Assembly (NCBI GenBank): GCA_900552245.1
Contig: URYY01000037.1
Span: 1 to 15,666, forward strand
Direction: 5' to 3'
DNA length: 15,666 nt
From: an uncultured Opitutales bacterium
GTDB taxonomy: Bacteria > Verrucomicrobiota > Verrucomicrobiia > Opitutales > Intestinicryptomonadaceae
Of this stretch, positions 6,397-14,318 are shown in pieces. Below the pieces are notes generated by a model. It did not search any database. It was not told where the DNA came from and was given only the letters and a program-made list of their open reading frames with translations. Position numbers and translations under genes: made by a program. How positions within the stretch are numbered: position 1 is the stretch's first letter; each line of letters opens with the position of its first letter.

Positions 6397-7719
6397 ATGA
6401 GGACTTTTTTTTATTTTATACTAAAAGTGTTGATGCTTTTTTGCGCCTTGCAGCTATCGTATGCGAGTGCCGCTACGTTTAAATCTTCAAGGCCGGAGCT
6501 CTATGAGAAAAAATCGGCAAGCTTTGCGCGGCAGCCCAGCGAGCCGGAGGGGCTTAGGCTTGGCATAGATGTCTTGGAGAGTGTGAATTTTGCGCCGATA
6601 AACGGAAGGCGAGTTGGGCTTCTTACAAATCCCGCGGGGGTAAATTCAAAGGGAGTTTCCACAATCGATGTCTTGCGCAGGGCAAAGAATGTAAAGCTTG
6701 TGGCTCTCTTTGGCCCCGAGCACGGCATCTACGGAAACGAAAAGGCGGAAGTTCCCGTTTTGGATAAGATAGATAAAAGAACAGGGCTACCCGTCTATTC
6801 GCTATACGGCAAGTACAGAAAGCCGACTCCTGCAATGCTAAGCAAGATAGACACACTTGTTGTCGATTTGCAGGACATTGGCTGCCGCTCATACACGTAC
6901 GTAAGCTGTATGCTCTACGCCATGGAGGCCTGTTTTGAGGCCGGCAAGGAGATTGTCATTTTGGACAGGCCAAACCCGCTCGGCGGCTTGAAAGTCGATG
7001 GGCCAATGCTAGATATGGAATTTAAAAGCTACGTTGGAATGTTTCCGGCTCCGTATGTCCACGGCCTTACCATAGGCGAGATTGCTACTATTGCAAGAGC
7101 CAGCGACGGCTGGTTAAATATAAGTAAAAAGGCGAGGTTGTCCGGAAAGATGAAGGTCGTTAAGATGCGCGGGTGGCGGCGCAGTATGCAGTGGCCAGAT
7201 ACGGGCTTAAAGTGGGTTCCGACAAGCCCCGCCATACCGACTTACGCGGCAGTCTTAGGCTATGCCATGACGGGTTTGGGCTGCCAGATAGGCTCATTCC
7301 AGCACGGCTACGGCAGCGAGTATCCCTTCAGATTTTTGACTTACAAGGGCAAGAGCCCCTACGACATAGCAAAGCGCTTGCGCGCAAAGCAGATTCCCGG
7401 CTTAGACTTTGTAGTTGCAAAAAATAAGGCTGGCAAAGAGGGTGTGTATGTGCGCGTTACAGACTTTAGCCGCTTGCGCCCCACGGAGTTAAGCTTTCAT
7501 TTGATGGTTCTTGCCTGCCAGTACGAGAAGGTAAATCCATTTACCGCAGCAAAGAGTTCCGACGCTCTTCTCTACAATAAGCACGTAGGGTCGGCTCAGT
7601 GGTGGTCTGAGATTTCCCGAAAGGGTGCAGGTGCAAATGTGGGAAATTTTGTAGCAAGGTGGCAGTTGTCGGCTAGAAAATTTCAGGATTTTTCAAAGAA
7701 TTTCTGGCTGTACAATTAG
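6397..7719 (+). CDS. DUF1343 exo-beta-N-acetylmuramidase, NamZ-like (GH171 type)
   Basis: This 440-residue exported protein has a signal peptide with a hydrophobic core at about 4-21 and likely cleavage after ASA (residue 25); no lipobox Cys is placed correctly. The mature protein matches DUF1343 end to end: LGIDVLE near 55, GRRVGLLTNPAG at 70-81, FGPEHGIYG at 105-113 (with the conserved Glu108), DLQDIGCRSYTY at 157-168, LDRPNPLGG at 189-197 and HGLTIGE at 222-228. The characterised founding member, Bacillus subtilis NamZ, removes MurNAc from the non-reducing ends of peptidoglycan fragments. A role in cell-wall turnover or scavenging is inferred here. No NagZ, AmiE or MurQ gene is nearby. It follows DUF2062 by 5 bases, with an AGG ribosome site. 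Confidence 0.88.
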   Translation: MRTFFYFILKVLMLFCALQLSYASAATFKSSRPELYEKKSASFARQPSEPEGLRLGIDVLESVNFAPINGRRVGLLTNPAGVNSKGVSTIDVLRRAKNVKLVALFGPEHGIYGNEKAEVPVLDKIDKRTGLPVYSLYGKYRKPTPAMLSKIDTLVVDLQDIGCRSYTYVSCMLYAMEACFEAGKEIVILDRPNPLGGLKVDGPMLDMEFKSYVGMFPAPYVHGLTIGEIATIARASDGWLNISKKARLSGKMKVVKMRGWRRSMQWPDTGLKWVPTSPAIPTYAAVLGYAMTGLGCQIGSFQHGYGSEYPFRFLTYKGKSPYDIAKRLRAKQIPGLDFVVAKNKAGKEGVYVRVTDFSRLRPTELSFHLMVLACQYEKVNPFTAAKSSDALLYNKHVGSAQWWSEISRKGAGANVGNFVARWQLSARKFQDFSKNFWLYN

Positions 7720-7775
7720 AGGAATTTCTGTACTATTGAGTCCCACTTTTTAAATTAGAAATTTAAGCGCGTTAT

Positions 7776-9356
7776 ATGAGCAAAAAATACTTAGGTTTGG
7801 ATTCCAGCACGCAGTCTATGTCTGCAATTGTGATAGACCCGCAGACGGGCGAGGTCGTTTACTCAAAGAGCATAAATTTTGGGGAGCGCCTGCCCCAGTA
7901 CAATAGCCCCTCGGGCTACCTAAAAAATGAGGATCCATCAGTGGTCCACTCGGATCCGCTCATGTGGCTTGATGCTTTGGATTTGCTCTTTAAGGAGATG
8001 AAAGACGAGGGCTTCGACTTTTCGGAAATTGCGGGCATATCCGGTTCCGGCCAGCAGCACGGCAGCGTTTATTTGAACGCAAAGTTCTTTGACGCCGTTA
8101 AAAATCTTGATGCAAAGTCCGATTTAAAGACGCAGTTTAAGCCCCTGCTAAGCCGCGCGACTTCGCCAATATGGATGGACACCTCAACTTCAAAGGAGTG
8201 CGCCGAAATGGCGGAGGCTCTCGGCGGCAACGAGAGGCTTTCGGCGATAACCGGTTCGGGGGCGATAGAGCGCTTCACGGGTTCCCAAATCCGCAAATTT
8301 GCAAAGACTGAGCCTGAAAACTACAAGAATACGGCGCGCATACACCTAGTTAGTTCCTTTATATGCTCGGTAATGGCTGGGCGCGACAGCGCGATAGACT
8401 TTGGCGACGGCGCCGGCATGAACATGTTAAATTTGCAGACTCTAGCTTGGGATAAGCAGATACTTGATTTCTTGGCGCCCGACCTGGCTCAAAAAATGCC
8501 TGAGTGTCTGAAAAGCGATACCGTAGCGGGTAAAGTCTCAAATTATTTTGTGGAAAAATACGGCTTTAATAAAGATGCTGAAGTCGTATTGTTTACGGGC
8601 GATAATCCCAGCTCTCTAGTTGGCGTTGGCGCTATGGCAGACGCAACTGCCGCGATAAGCTTGGGCACGAGCGACACTTTCTTTGCATCTATGTCAAAGC
8701 TTGCGACGGATCCCGCGATGTGCGGACACGTTTTCGGCAATCCTGCGGGCGGTTTCATGAGCCTGATTTGCTTTAGAAACGGTTCTCTTGCCCGCGAGCA
8801 CCTCAAGGCAGACTTGGGCGTGGATTGGACTTTCTTTGACAAAACTTCATTTGCCGAAACTCCCGTGGGCGACAATGGCAATTTGTTTGTAGCCTTCTAC
8901 GGCGACGAAATTGCACCCCGCGTAAATTCTTCAAAGCCCGCGTTAAAGGGCTCTGCCGACTTTGAGTCGGGCAAGGATAAGGCTGCGCAGATTCGCGCCT
9001 TAGTTGAGGGGCAATTTATGAATATGAAGCTCAGGAGCGACTGGATGTCTTCAAAGCCCAAGAAGATACGCCTAACGGGCGGCGCGAGCAAGTCTGACGG
9101 CATGGCGAGAGTCGCAAGCGACGTATTTAACGCAAAAATCGAGCGCATGAAGGTCGGCAACTCCGCGGCTTTGGGGGCTGCAATGCGCGCGGCAAACGGG
9201 GCCGGCAAGATATCTTGGCAGGAACTTGCCGACAAGTTCTGCAAGGCTGACGAAGATAAGAGTGTTTTGCCCATCGCTGAAAACGTAAAGATTTACGAGG
9301 GCTGCATTCAGAACTTTAAGAAATTCTTGCAGGAAGCTTACGGGGTTAATTACTAA
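7776..9356 (+). CDS. xylB: Xylulokinase, FGGY family, similar to animal XYLB
   Basis: This 526-residue cytosolic kinase phosphorylates D-xylulose to xylulose 5-phosphate for the pentose phosphate pathway. The actin-like fold motifs are in order: LGLDSSTQS at 6-14 (first phosphate loop), GSGQQHGS at 90-97, WMDTST at 133-138, ERFTGSQI at 165-172, FTGDNP at 273-278 with the catalytic Asp276, SLGTSDT at 295-301, and LTGGASKSD at 433-441. Several blocks (PLMWLDALD, GFDFSEIAGISGSGQQHGS, GGFMSLICFRNGSL, VEGQFM) recall human XYLB more than E. coli XylB, which is about 484 residues. There is no XylA or sugar transporter beside it. It lies 56 bases after the muramidase gene and ends at its own terminator. 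Confidence 0.88.
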   Translation: MSKKYLGLDSSTQSMSAIVIDPQTGEVVYSKSINFGERLPQYNSPSGYLKNEDPSVVHSDPLMWLDALDLLFKEMKDEGFDFSEIAGISGSGQQHGSVYLNAKFFDAVKNLDAKSDLKTQFKPLLSRATSPIWMDTSTSKECAEMAEALGGNERLSAITGSGAIERFTGSQIRKFAKTEPENYKNTARIHLVSSFICSVMAGRDSAIDFGDGAGMNMLNLQTLAWDKQILDFLAPDLAQKMPECLKSDTVAGKVSNYFVEKYGFNKDAEVVLFTGDNPSSLVGVGAMADATAAISLGTSDTFFASMSKLATDPAMCGHVFGNPAGGFMSLICFRNGSLAREHLKADLGVDWTFFDKTSFAETPVGDNGNLFVAFYGDEIAPRVNSSKPALKGSADFESGKDKAAQIRALVEGQFMNMKLRSDWMSSKPKKIRLTGGASKSDGMARVASDVFNAKIERMKVGNSAALGAAMRAANGAGKISWQELADKFCKADEDKSVLPIAENVKIYEGCIQNFKKFLQEAYGVNY

Positions 9357-9382
9357 GCCCTGCAGTAGTTAAATTTGCTTTG

Positions 9383-9422
9383 AAATCGGCGAATGCTCTA
9401 GTGGGCTTTGCCGATTTTTTTT
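9383..9422 (+). terminator. Rho-independent terminator after xylB
   Basis: AAATCGGC (9383-9390) pairs perfectly with GCCGATTT (9410-9417). The stem can extend inward by a G-T and two A-T pairs. A run of eight T residues spans 9415-9422. It lies 26 bases beyond the xylB stop and isolates the large downstream operon. Confidence 0.88.
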
Positions 9423-9493
9423 AAAGCAAAGTGTTTTTCGGCAAGTTTATGTTGCCTTATTTGCGGGCTTGTGCAAAACTACGGGTGTTTAAT

Positions 9494-10231
9494 ATGAGAA
9501 TACAGAAGTTTTTGTCGCAGTGCGGAATTTGCTCTAGGCGCGAGGCCGAAAAGAGAATCTTGGAGGGGCGTGTTAGCGTGAATGGTTCGCCCGCGCAAAT
9601 CGGTCAAGATGTGTCGGAGCGCGACAGAATCGTGGTTGACGGGCGCAAGGTGGAGGGCATTGTCGAGGAGAAGGTCGTACTTGCGATGAATAAGCCCAAG
9701 GGTTACCTCTGCACAAACGAAGACCAGTTTGGCGGCAAGACCGTCTTTGAACTCTTGCGCGAGCCCTATGCGCAGATGAAGCTCTTTTGCGTCGGCAGGC
9801 TCGATAAAAATTCGGAGGGGCTCTTAATTTTGACAAACGACGGCGAGCTTTCAAACAGGATAATTCACCCCTCAAGCGGCATAGTTAAGCGCTACCATGT
9901 CTTGCTAAACCGCCCCTTTGACAAGTCGCTGATACCGACCTTGCTAAACGGAGTTATGTGCGAGGGCGAAAAGTTGAGGGCCTCTCGCATTTGCACGCCC
10001 GCAAACAAGGAGCTTCCAAACTACGAATGCAGGCTAGACGTCTGGCTAAACCAGGGCAGAAAGCGCGAGATAAGGAGAATGTTTGAAGCCTTGGGATTTT
10101 TTGTGAAGGAGCTTATAAGATTCCAGATAGGCTCTTACGAACTGAGGCGAATCGCTCCCGGAGCATACAAATTATTGCGTCAAAAAGATGTTGATAAATT
10201 GCTCTCAAACCCAAATAATGGCAACCTTTAA
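9494..10231 (+). CDS. rRNA pseudouridine synthase, RsuA/RluB/RluE/RluF family
   Basis: This is a 245-residue enzyme that isomerises uridine in ribosomal RNA. The ATG at 9494 is chosen because MRIQKFLSQCGICSRREAE is the typical start of the N-terminal S4 RNA-binding domain (about 1-60). A GTG 63 bases upstream would put residues without family resemblance close to the preceding terminator. The catalytic domain holds the signature GRLDKNSEGLLILTNDGE with the catalytic Asp in GRLD, then the family's KRYHV strand. The late LNQGRKREIRRM-EALG block is typical of the RsuA group. The pattern is closest to RluB (23S rRNA U2605) but the target cannot be assigned by sequence alone. It opens the second operon, with ribB 3 bases downstream. 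Confidence 0.9.
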   Translation: MRIQKFLSQCGICSRREAEKRILEGRVSVNGSPAQIGQDVSERDRIVVDGRKVEGIVEEKVVLAMNKPKGYLCTNEDQFGGKTVFELLREPYAQMKLFCVGRLDKNSEGLLILTNDGELSNRIIHPSSGIVKRYHVLLNRPFDKSLIPTLLNGVMCEGEKLRASRICTPANKELPNYECRLDVWLNQGRKREIRRMFEALGFFVKELIRFQIGSYELRRIAPGAYKLLRQKDVDKLLSNPNNGNL

Positions 10232-10234
10232 AAT

Positions 10235-11311
10235 ATGAATTGCTCATTGGATAGCGTAGAGGACTGCATAAGGGATTTTGCGGCCGGAAAGATTGTAATC
10301 GTTGTCGATGATGAAAATCGCGAGAACGAGGGAGATATGATTTTATCCGCCCAGAAGGCCACGCCCGAAACGATAAATACAATGCTTAAGTTTGCCCGCG
10401 GGCTATTGTGCGCGCCCACTACGAGCGAGAGGCTTGCGCAGATAGGTATTGAAGACATGGTCAAGGTTAATCGCGACCCAAAGGGCACTGCCTACACCGT
10501 AACTTTGGACGCCGCAAAGGGCGTTACGACGGGCATAAGCGCAGCCGACAGGGCGCGGGCGATAAATTTGATGGCAAATCCTGATGTCGGGGCGGAGGCC
10601 TTTGTGAGCCCCGGGCACATACAGCCCTTGCGCGCTCGCGCGGGCGGAGTCTTGGAGAGGGCGGGGCACACCGAGGCAAGTGTCGATTTGGCGCGCCTTG
10701 CGGGGCTATATCCGGCGGCTGCTATTTGCGAAATTATGAATGACGACGGCACTATGGCAAGGCTCGGAGACCTCTTGGAATTTAAAAAGAGGCACAACAT
10801 GAAGCTCATGAGTGTCGCCGATTTAATTGAGTACAGGTTGCGGCATGAAAAGCTAATGGAGCGCACCTTTGAGCGCGATATAGACACGCGCTTTGGCACT
10901 TTTAAGCTTATAGGCTTAAAGTCGCTAGCTACAAAGCGAATGCACTTTGCGCTCGTAAAGGGCGATGTGGCAGGTGGCGGTGAGGTGCTCGTCAGAGTCC
11001 ACTCGCAAAATTTACTTGGAGATTTATTTGCCTCAAAAGAGTTTGGGGCGGGTGCAAAGAGTTTTGAATGCGCCATGGAAAAAATCGCGGAGGCCGGCAG
11101 GGGGGCTTTGGTTTTCGTAAGCCTTGATTACGGCGGCATAGAGCCGTACACGGGTAATCCCATAAGCCCGACTGTTCGCGATTACGGCGCGGGCTCGCAG
11201 ATAATACGCGAGCTTGGCATAAGTAAAATTAAACTTTTAACTACGCATTTGGGCTATCATAAATTGCCCGAGGGCTACGGCCTTGAAATTGTGGGAGAAG
11301 TTCAACTATGA
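10235..11311 (+). CDS. ribB: 3,4-dihydroxy-2-butanone 4-phosphate synthase fused to a degenerate GTP cyclohydrolase II domain
   Basis: This is a 358-residue two-domain protein. Residues 1-200 are RibB, which converts ribulose 5-phosphate to DHBP for riboflavin synthesis. They show DDENRENEGDM at 25-35, GLLCAPTTSERL at 56-67, the GVTTGISA-DRA block at 96-107, and RAGHTEAS at 142-149 with RibB's usual active-site Glu. Residues from about 210 are RibA-like, but the zinc site is gone. By eye alignment Asn259, Phe270 and Ala272 occupy the three Cys positions of E. coli RibA, and the HRQEGR segment reads VSLDYG. The second domain should not make the GTP cyclohydrolase product. This recalls the RibBX variant described in Proteobacteria. 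It overlaps ribH by 4 bases (ATGA). Confidence 0.92.
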   Translation: MNCSLDSVEDCIRDFAAGKIVIVVDDENRENEGDMILSAQKATPETINTMLKFARGLLCAPTTSERLAQIGIEDMVKVNRDPKGTAYTVTLDAAKGVTTGISAADRARAINLMANPDVGAEAFVSPGHIQPLRARAGGVLERAGHTEASVDLARLAGLYPAAAICEIMNDDGTMARLGDLLEFKKRHNMKLMSVADLIEYRLRHEKLMERTFERDIDTRFGTFKLIGLKSLATKRMHFALVKGDVAGGGEVLVRVHSQNLLGDLFASKEFGAGAKSFECAMEKIAEAGRGALVFVSLDYGGIEPYTGNPISPTVRDYGAGSQIIRELGISKIKLLTTHLGYHKLPEGYGLEIVGEVQL

Positions 11312-11796
11312 GTTTCGACAGGGGTTCAATACCAAATTTCGACGCCGGTGCATACCGATTTGCGGTTGTGGCGGCGCGCTTTAACGAGGAGCTTACAAAC
11401 GCGCTTTTCGACGACGTTTTGGCGACGCTCAGATGCGCCGGCGTAAGTGCGGAAAATATCAAGACCGTGCGTGTTCCGGGTTCCGGCGAAGTTCCGCATG
11501 TTTGCAATCTCTTGGCTTCAAGCGGCGATTTTGACGCGGTCGTTGCGCTTGGCGTTGTGATAGCCGGCGAAACTCCGCATCACGAAATAATAGCGCACTC
11601 CACCGCAAACGCTCTGCAGACGGTTGCGCTTGCAACTCAAGTTCCGGTTATAAACGGCATAGTTGTAACAAACAACAAAGAGCAGGCGCAGGCGCGCACG
11701 ATAGGTTCGATACGCCGCGGAGTGGAATTTGCGGAGGACGCCTTGGAAATGGCGGGTCTCACAAATTCAATTTTGGAAGAGTACGAGAGCGATTAG
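11308..11796 (+). CDS. ribH: 6,7-dimethyl-8-ribityllumazine synthase
   Basis: This is a 162-residue lumazine synthase that condenses DHBP with the ribitylamino pyrimidine to form the last riboflavin precursor. Its partner substrate maker, RibB, is the gene just upstream. Family marks are ARFNEEL at 23-29, RVPGSGEVP at 55-63 (usually GAFE or GS-E), ALGVVIAGETPHHE at 80-93 with the catalytic His91, and the late EQAQAR-IG segment carrying the phosphate-binding Arg130. The usual Arg in VIRG is Ala here and the NKG motif reads RRG, modest changes within a normal overall pattern. The start overlaps the ribB stop as ATGA, with GGGAGAAG a few bases before it. The enzyme normally forms pentamers or 60-mer capsids; which applies here is unknown. 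Confidence 0.94.
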   Translation: MSFDRGSIPNFDAGAYRFAVVAARFNEELTNALFDDVLATLRCAGVSAENIKTVRVPGSGEVPHVCNLLASSGDFDAVVALGVVIAGETPHHEIIAHSTANALQTVALATQVPVINGIVVTNNKEQAQARTIGSIRRGVEFAEDALEMAGLTNSILEEYESD

Positions 11797-11800
11797 TTTT

Positions 11801-12310
11801 ATGAGCGACGAATTTGCCGATATAGACAAGTTAAATATTAGCGGGCGCACAGAGAATCGGGCGGTTGCGATGCAGTACATATACATGTGCCAGTTGAACT
11901 CGCACGAGCATACGCCGGAATATTTGAGCGAGTTCTTTGCGTCTAAGGACAGAGACAGGTCGTTCTACGGCTTTGCCGAAGAGCTCATAGCGGGCGTATT
12001 TGAGAATTTGAGCGACATAGACTCCGCTATCTCAAAGGTTGCCGAAAATTGGACCTTGGATAGGATAGGCAAGGTTGACTTGGCTATCCTTAGAGTTGCC
12101 GTTTTCGAGCTTTTATACAGGCCTGACATACCGACGGCGGTGTCTATAAACGAGGCTATAGATATTTCAAAGATGTTTTCCGGATTGGAATCCAAGCGCT
12201 TTATAAACGGGGTGCTCGATAAGATTAAGCAGCAAGCGCCGCTAAAAAAGCCGATTGCAAGGCGCACAAATCCGCGCAAGCGCTTTGAAAAACACGGGGA
12301 AAGCGACTAA
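11801..12310 (+). CDS. nusB: Transcription antitermination factor NusB
   Basis: This 169-residue RNA-binding protein works with NusE (S10) on boxA in rRNA leader transcripts. The ATG at 11801, 4 bases after the ribH stop, is chosen over an upstream in-frame ATG at 11729 that would lie inside ribH. The all-helical family pattern is clear: R-x-x-AVAMQYIYM near the start, AEELIAGVFENLSDID in the middle, then ENWTLDRIGKVDLAILRVAV-EL and SINEAIDISKMFSG-ES-RFINGVLDKI. A basic tail of about 20 residues (KKPIARRTNPRKRFEKHG) extends beyond the domain. The ribH-nusB pairing is common in bacteria. ftsY begins on the base after its TAA. Confidence 0.94.
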   Translation: MSDEFADIDKLNISGRTENRAVAMQYIYMCQLNSHEHTPEYLSEFFASKDRDRSFYGFAEELIAGVFENLSDIDSAISKVAENWTLDRIGKVDLAILRVAVFELLYRPDIPTAVSINEAIDISKMFSGLESKRFINGVLDKIKQQAPLKKPIARRTNPRKRFEKHGESD

Positions 12311-13234
12311 ATGTTTTCTATACTAAAGAGGTTTAAGGAAGGCTTAAAAAAGACTGCCAAGGAGGCTCTCGGCGGGATATTCGGGCTTTTTTCAAAAAAG
12401 ATAGACGAGACCGACATAGACTTGATAGAGGAGACTCTCTACGGGGCGGACTTCGGCTGGGATACCACAAGCGATATAGTAAATGCGATAAAGGTTGCGT
12501 ATAAGAAGGACAGGGAGTTGCGCGGCAAGGAGGCTGCCGAGATTGGCGCAAGCGTTTTGTCCGATATATTAAAAGGTTCAGAGGGCGAATTTAACTTGGC
12601 AAAGCCGGGGCTACCGACGGTAATTTGCCTAGTTGGTGTAAACGGATCCGGCAAAACGACGACCGCAGCAAAGCTAGCAAGTCTTTTAAAATCATCGGGT
12701 AAGACTGTTGTTTTGGGGGCTTGCGACACGTTTAGGGCGGCGGCAAACGAACAGATTAAAACTTGGGCGGAGCGCCTAGGGGTGTATCTTGTTGCAAGTT
12801 CGCAGGGTGCTGATTCGGCGGCTGTCGCGTTTGACGCCTATCAGGCGGCGAAGGCGCGCGGGGCGGATTTTTTAATTTTGGATACGGCGGGCAGGCTGCA
12901 CAATAAGGAAAATTTGATGGCTGAACTTGCAAAGATACGCAGAGTTTTGGCAAAGAACGATCCCGACGCGCCGCAGAATTCCATAATTGTTGTTGACGGG
13001 TCTTTGGGTTCAAACAGCATAGAGCAGGCAAAGGCTTTCGACAAAGCCTTTAAACTGACCGGCATGATAATAACAAAGCTCGACGGAACTAGCAAGGGTG
13101 GGGCGCTAGCGGGAATTTACAGAGTCTTGAAGCTTCCCATTCTGTATGTCGGGCTTGGAGAGGCTGTTGATGATTTGCAGAAGTTTGACTCGAATGCTTA
13201 TGCGAAAGGAATATTTTTAGGCGATGGAAACTGA
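12311..13234 (+). CDS. ftsY: Signal recognition particle receptor FtsY
   Basis: This 307-residue SRP GTPase docks ribosome-SRP complexes at the membrane for co-translational insertion. The acidic A domain of E. coli FtsY is absent; the protein starts with a short amphipathic, lysine-rich helix and passes straight to the N domain (about 30-95). The G domain shows GVNGSGKTTT at 109-118, DTFRAAA at 139-145, DTAGRL at 191-196, TKLDG at 255-259 and GLGE at 281-284 before DDLQKF. The usual DA-x-x-GQNA motif reads DGSLGSNS at 229-236, so the conserved Gln is Ser. The ATG directly abuts the nusB stop, with GGGGAAAG upstream. The last 11 bases overlap aroB, suggesting coupling. Confidence 0.94.
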   Translation: MFSILKRFKEGLKKTAKEALGGIFGLFSKKIDETDIDLIEETLYGADFGWDTTSDIVNAIKVAYKKDRELRGKEAAEIGASVLSDILKGSEGEFNLAKPGLPTVICLVGVNGSGKTTTAAKLASLLKSSGKTVVLGACDTFRAAANEQIKTWAERLGVYLVASSQGADSAAVAFDAYQAAKARGADFLILDTAGRLHNKENLMAELAKIRRVLAKNDPDAPQNSIIVVDGSLGSNSIEQAKAFDKAFKLTGMIITKLDGTSKGGALAGIYRVLKLPILYVGLGEAVDDLQKFDSNAYAKGIFLGDGN

Positions 13235-14315
13235 GATTGTAAAAGTTAGACTTTCGGAGAGAAGCTACGATATTTTTATATCGCGCGGCGAATTTAAAAA
13301 CGCTCTTGAGAAGGCGAAGGAGCGCGTCTTAGGCGGTGATAAAATCGTATTTGTAAGCGAGGAGAATATCTGGAATAAGTACGTTTTTGTAAATGAAAAG
13401 GAGCTTGAGGGCTCGCTCAGAGTGATTGTCGAAAACGGCGAAAAGGCAAAGTGCTTCAGAAATTTTGAGACCATCTGCTCGGCTCTTGCCAAGGCGAAGG
13501 TCGATAGGCGCGGGGCAATTTTTGCAGTCGGCGGTGGAGTTGTGGGCGACCTTGCGGGTTTTGCGGCGTCGGCTTACATGCGCGGAATAGATTTTTACCA
13601 AATCCCGACAACTCTCCTTGCTATGGTCGATTCTTCCGTCGGCGGAAAGACCGGGATAAATATTGCGGAGGGCAAGAATTTAGTTGGCGCTTTTCACCAG
13701 CCAAGGGCGGTCTTTATAGACACCGCCTTTCTGGATACGCTAGACGCTCGCCAATTTAGGGCGGGTATGGCTGAAGTAATAAAGTACGCGATGCTTGCAG
13801 ATGCTGAATTTTTTGCTAAACTTGAGTCTCTAAAAGAGCCGCTTTCGGCTAGCCACCCGAATATGGGCGAGGTAATAGCCCACTGCTGCAGAATGAAGGC
13901 TGAGATTGTTTCGGCAGACGAGCGCGAGACTGCAAAGGACGGCGGAAGGGCGCTTTTAAATTTGGGGCACACTTTTGCGCACGCAATAGAAAATAGCGCC
14001 GGCTACGGCACTTACCTGCACGGCGAGGCCGTGGGGCTTGGGCTTCTTTTGGCTGCGAGAATGTCTGAGAAGCTCGGTATGCTCTCAAAGTCCGATGTGG
14101 AGCGAGTGGAGAATATTTTGCATGTTTACGGCTTGGAAACTCGCTTGCGCGGGGCTCTTTCGAGCGACAGGCTCCTGGAGGCTTCTAAGCGCGACAAAAA
14201 GGTGATGTCCGGGCACAGTCGCTATGTGCTTTTGGATTCGATAGGTAAGGCTGTCGTTAGAAGCGACATTCCCGAAGCCTTGGTTAGGGAAATTTTTGAT
14301 AGCGCCCAAATTTAA
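13224..14315 (+). CDS. aroB: 3-dehydroquinate synthase AroB
   Basis: This 363-residue enzyme is the second step of the shikimate pathway, closing DAHP to 3-dehydroquinate with NAD and a divalent metal. The NAD-binding part has AVGGGVVGDLAGFAASAYMRG at 101-121. The QIPTTLLAMVDSSVGGKTGIN block at 126-146 and KNLVGAFHQP follow. Metal ligands expected from the family are Glu184 (AEVIKYA), His249 (LNLGHTFAHAIE) and His266 (LHGEAVGLG). The DERE-AKDGGRALLNLGHT region is complete. The start ATG lies inside the end of ftsY (11-base overlap), with TTTTTAGG upstream. Identification is secure. Confidence 0.96.
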   Translation: METEIVKVRLSERSYDIFISRGEFKNALEKAKERVLGGDKIVFVSEENIWNKYVFVNEKELEGSLRVIVENGEKAKCFRNFETICSALAKAKVDRRGAIFAVGGGVVGDLAGFAASAYMRGIDFYQIPTTLLAMVDSSVGGKTGINIAEGKNLVGAFHQPRAVFIDTAFLDTLDARQFRAGMAEVIKYAMLADAEFFAKLESLKEPLSASHPNMGEVIAHCCRMKAEIVSADERETAKDGGRALLNLGHTFAHAIENSAGYGTYLHGEAVGLGLLLAARMSEKLGMLSKSDVERVENILHVYGLETRLRGALSSDRLLEASKRDKKVMSGHSRYVLLDSIGKAVVRSDIPEALVREIFDSAQI

Positions 14316-14318
14316 ATT

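Noticed and set aside
9431..9493. Upstream GTG start for the pseudouridine synthase
   Set aside because: The extra 21 residues show no family resemblance and begin 9 bases after a terminator T-run; the S4 domain begins at the ATG at 9494.
10492..11076. Long open frame of 194 codons on the minus strand across ribB
   Set aside because: It is antisense to a well-supported gene, has no recognisable domain and is explained by the G/C pattern of ribB codons.
11729..11800. Upstream ATG start for nusB
   Set aside because: It lies inside ribH in another frame; the ATG at 11801 gives the normal NusB N-terminus and the usual 4-base gap.
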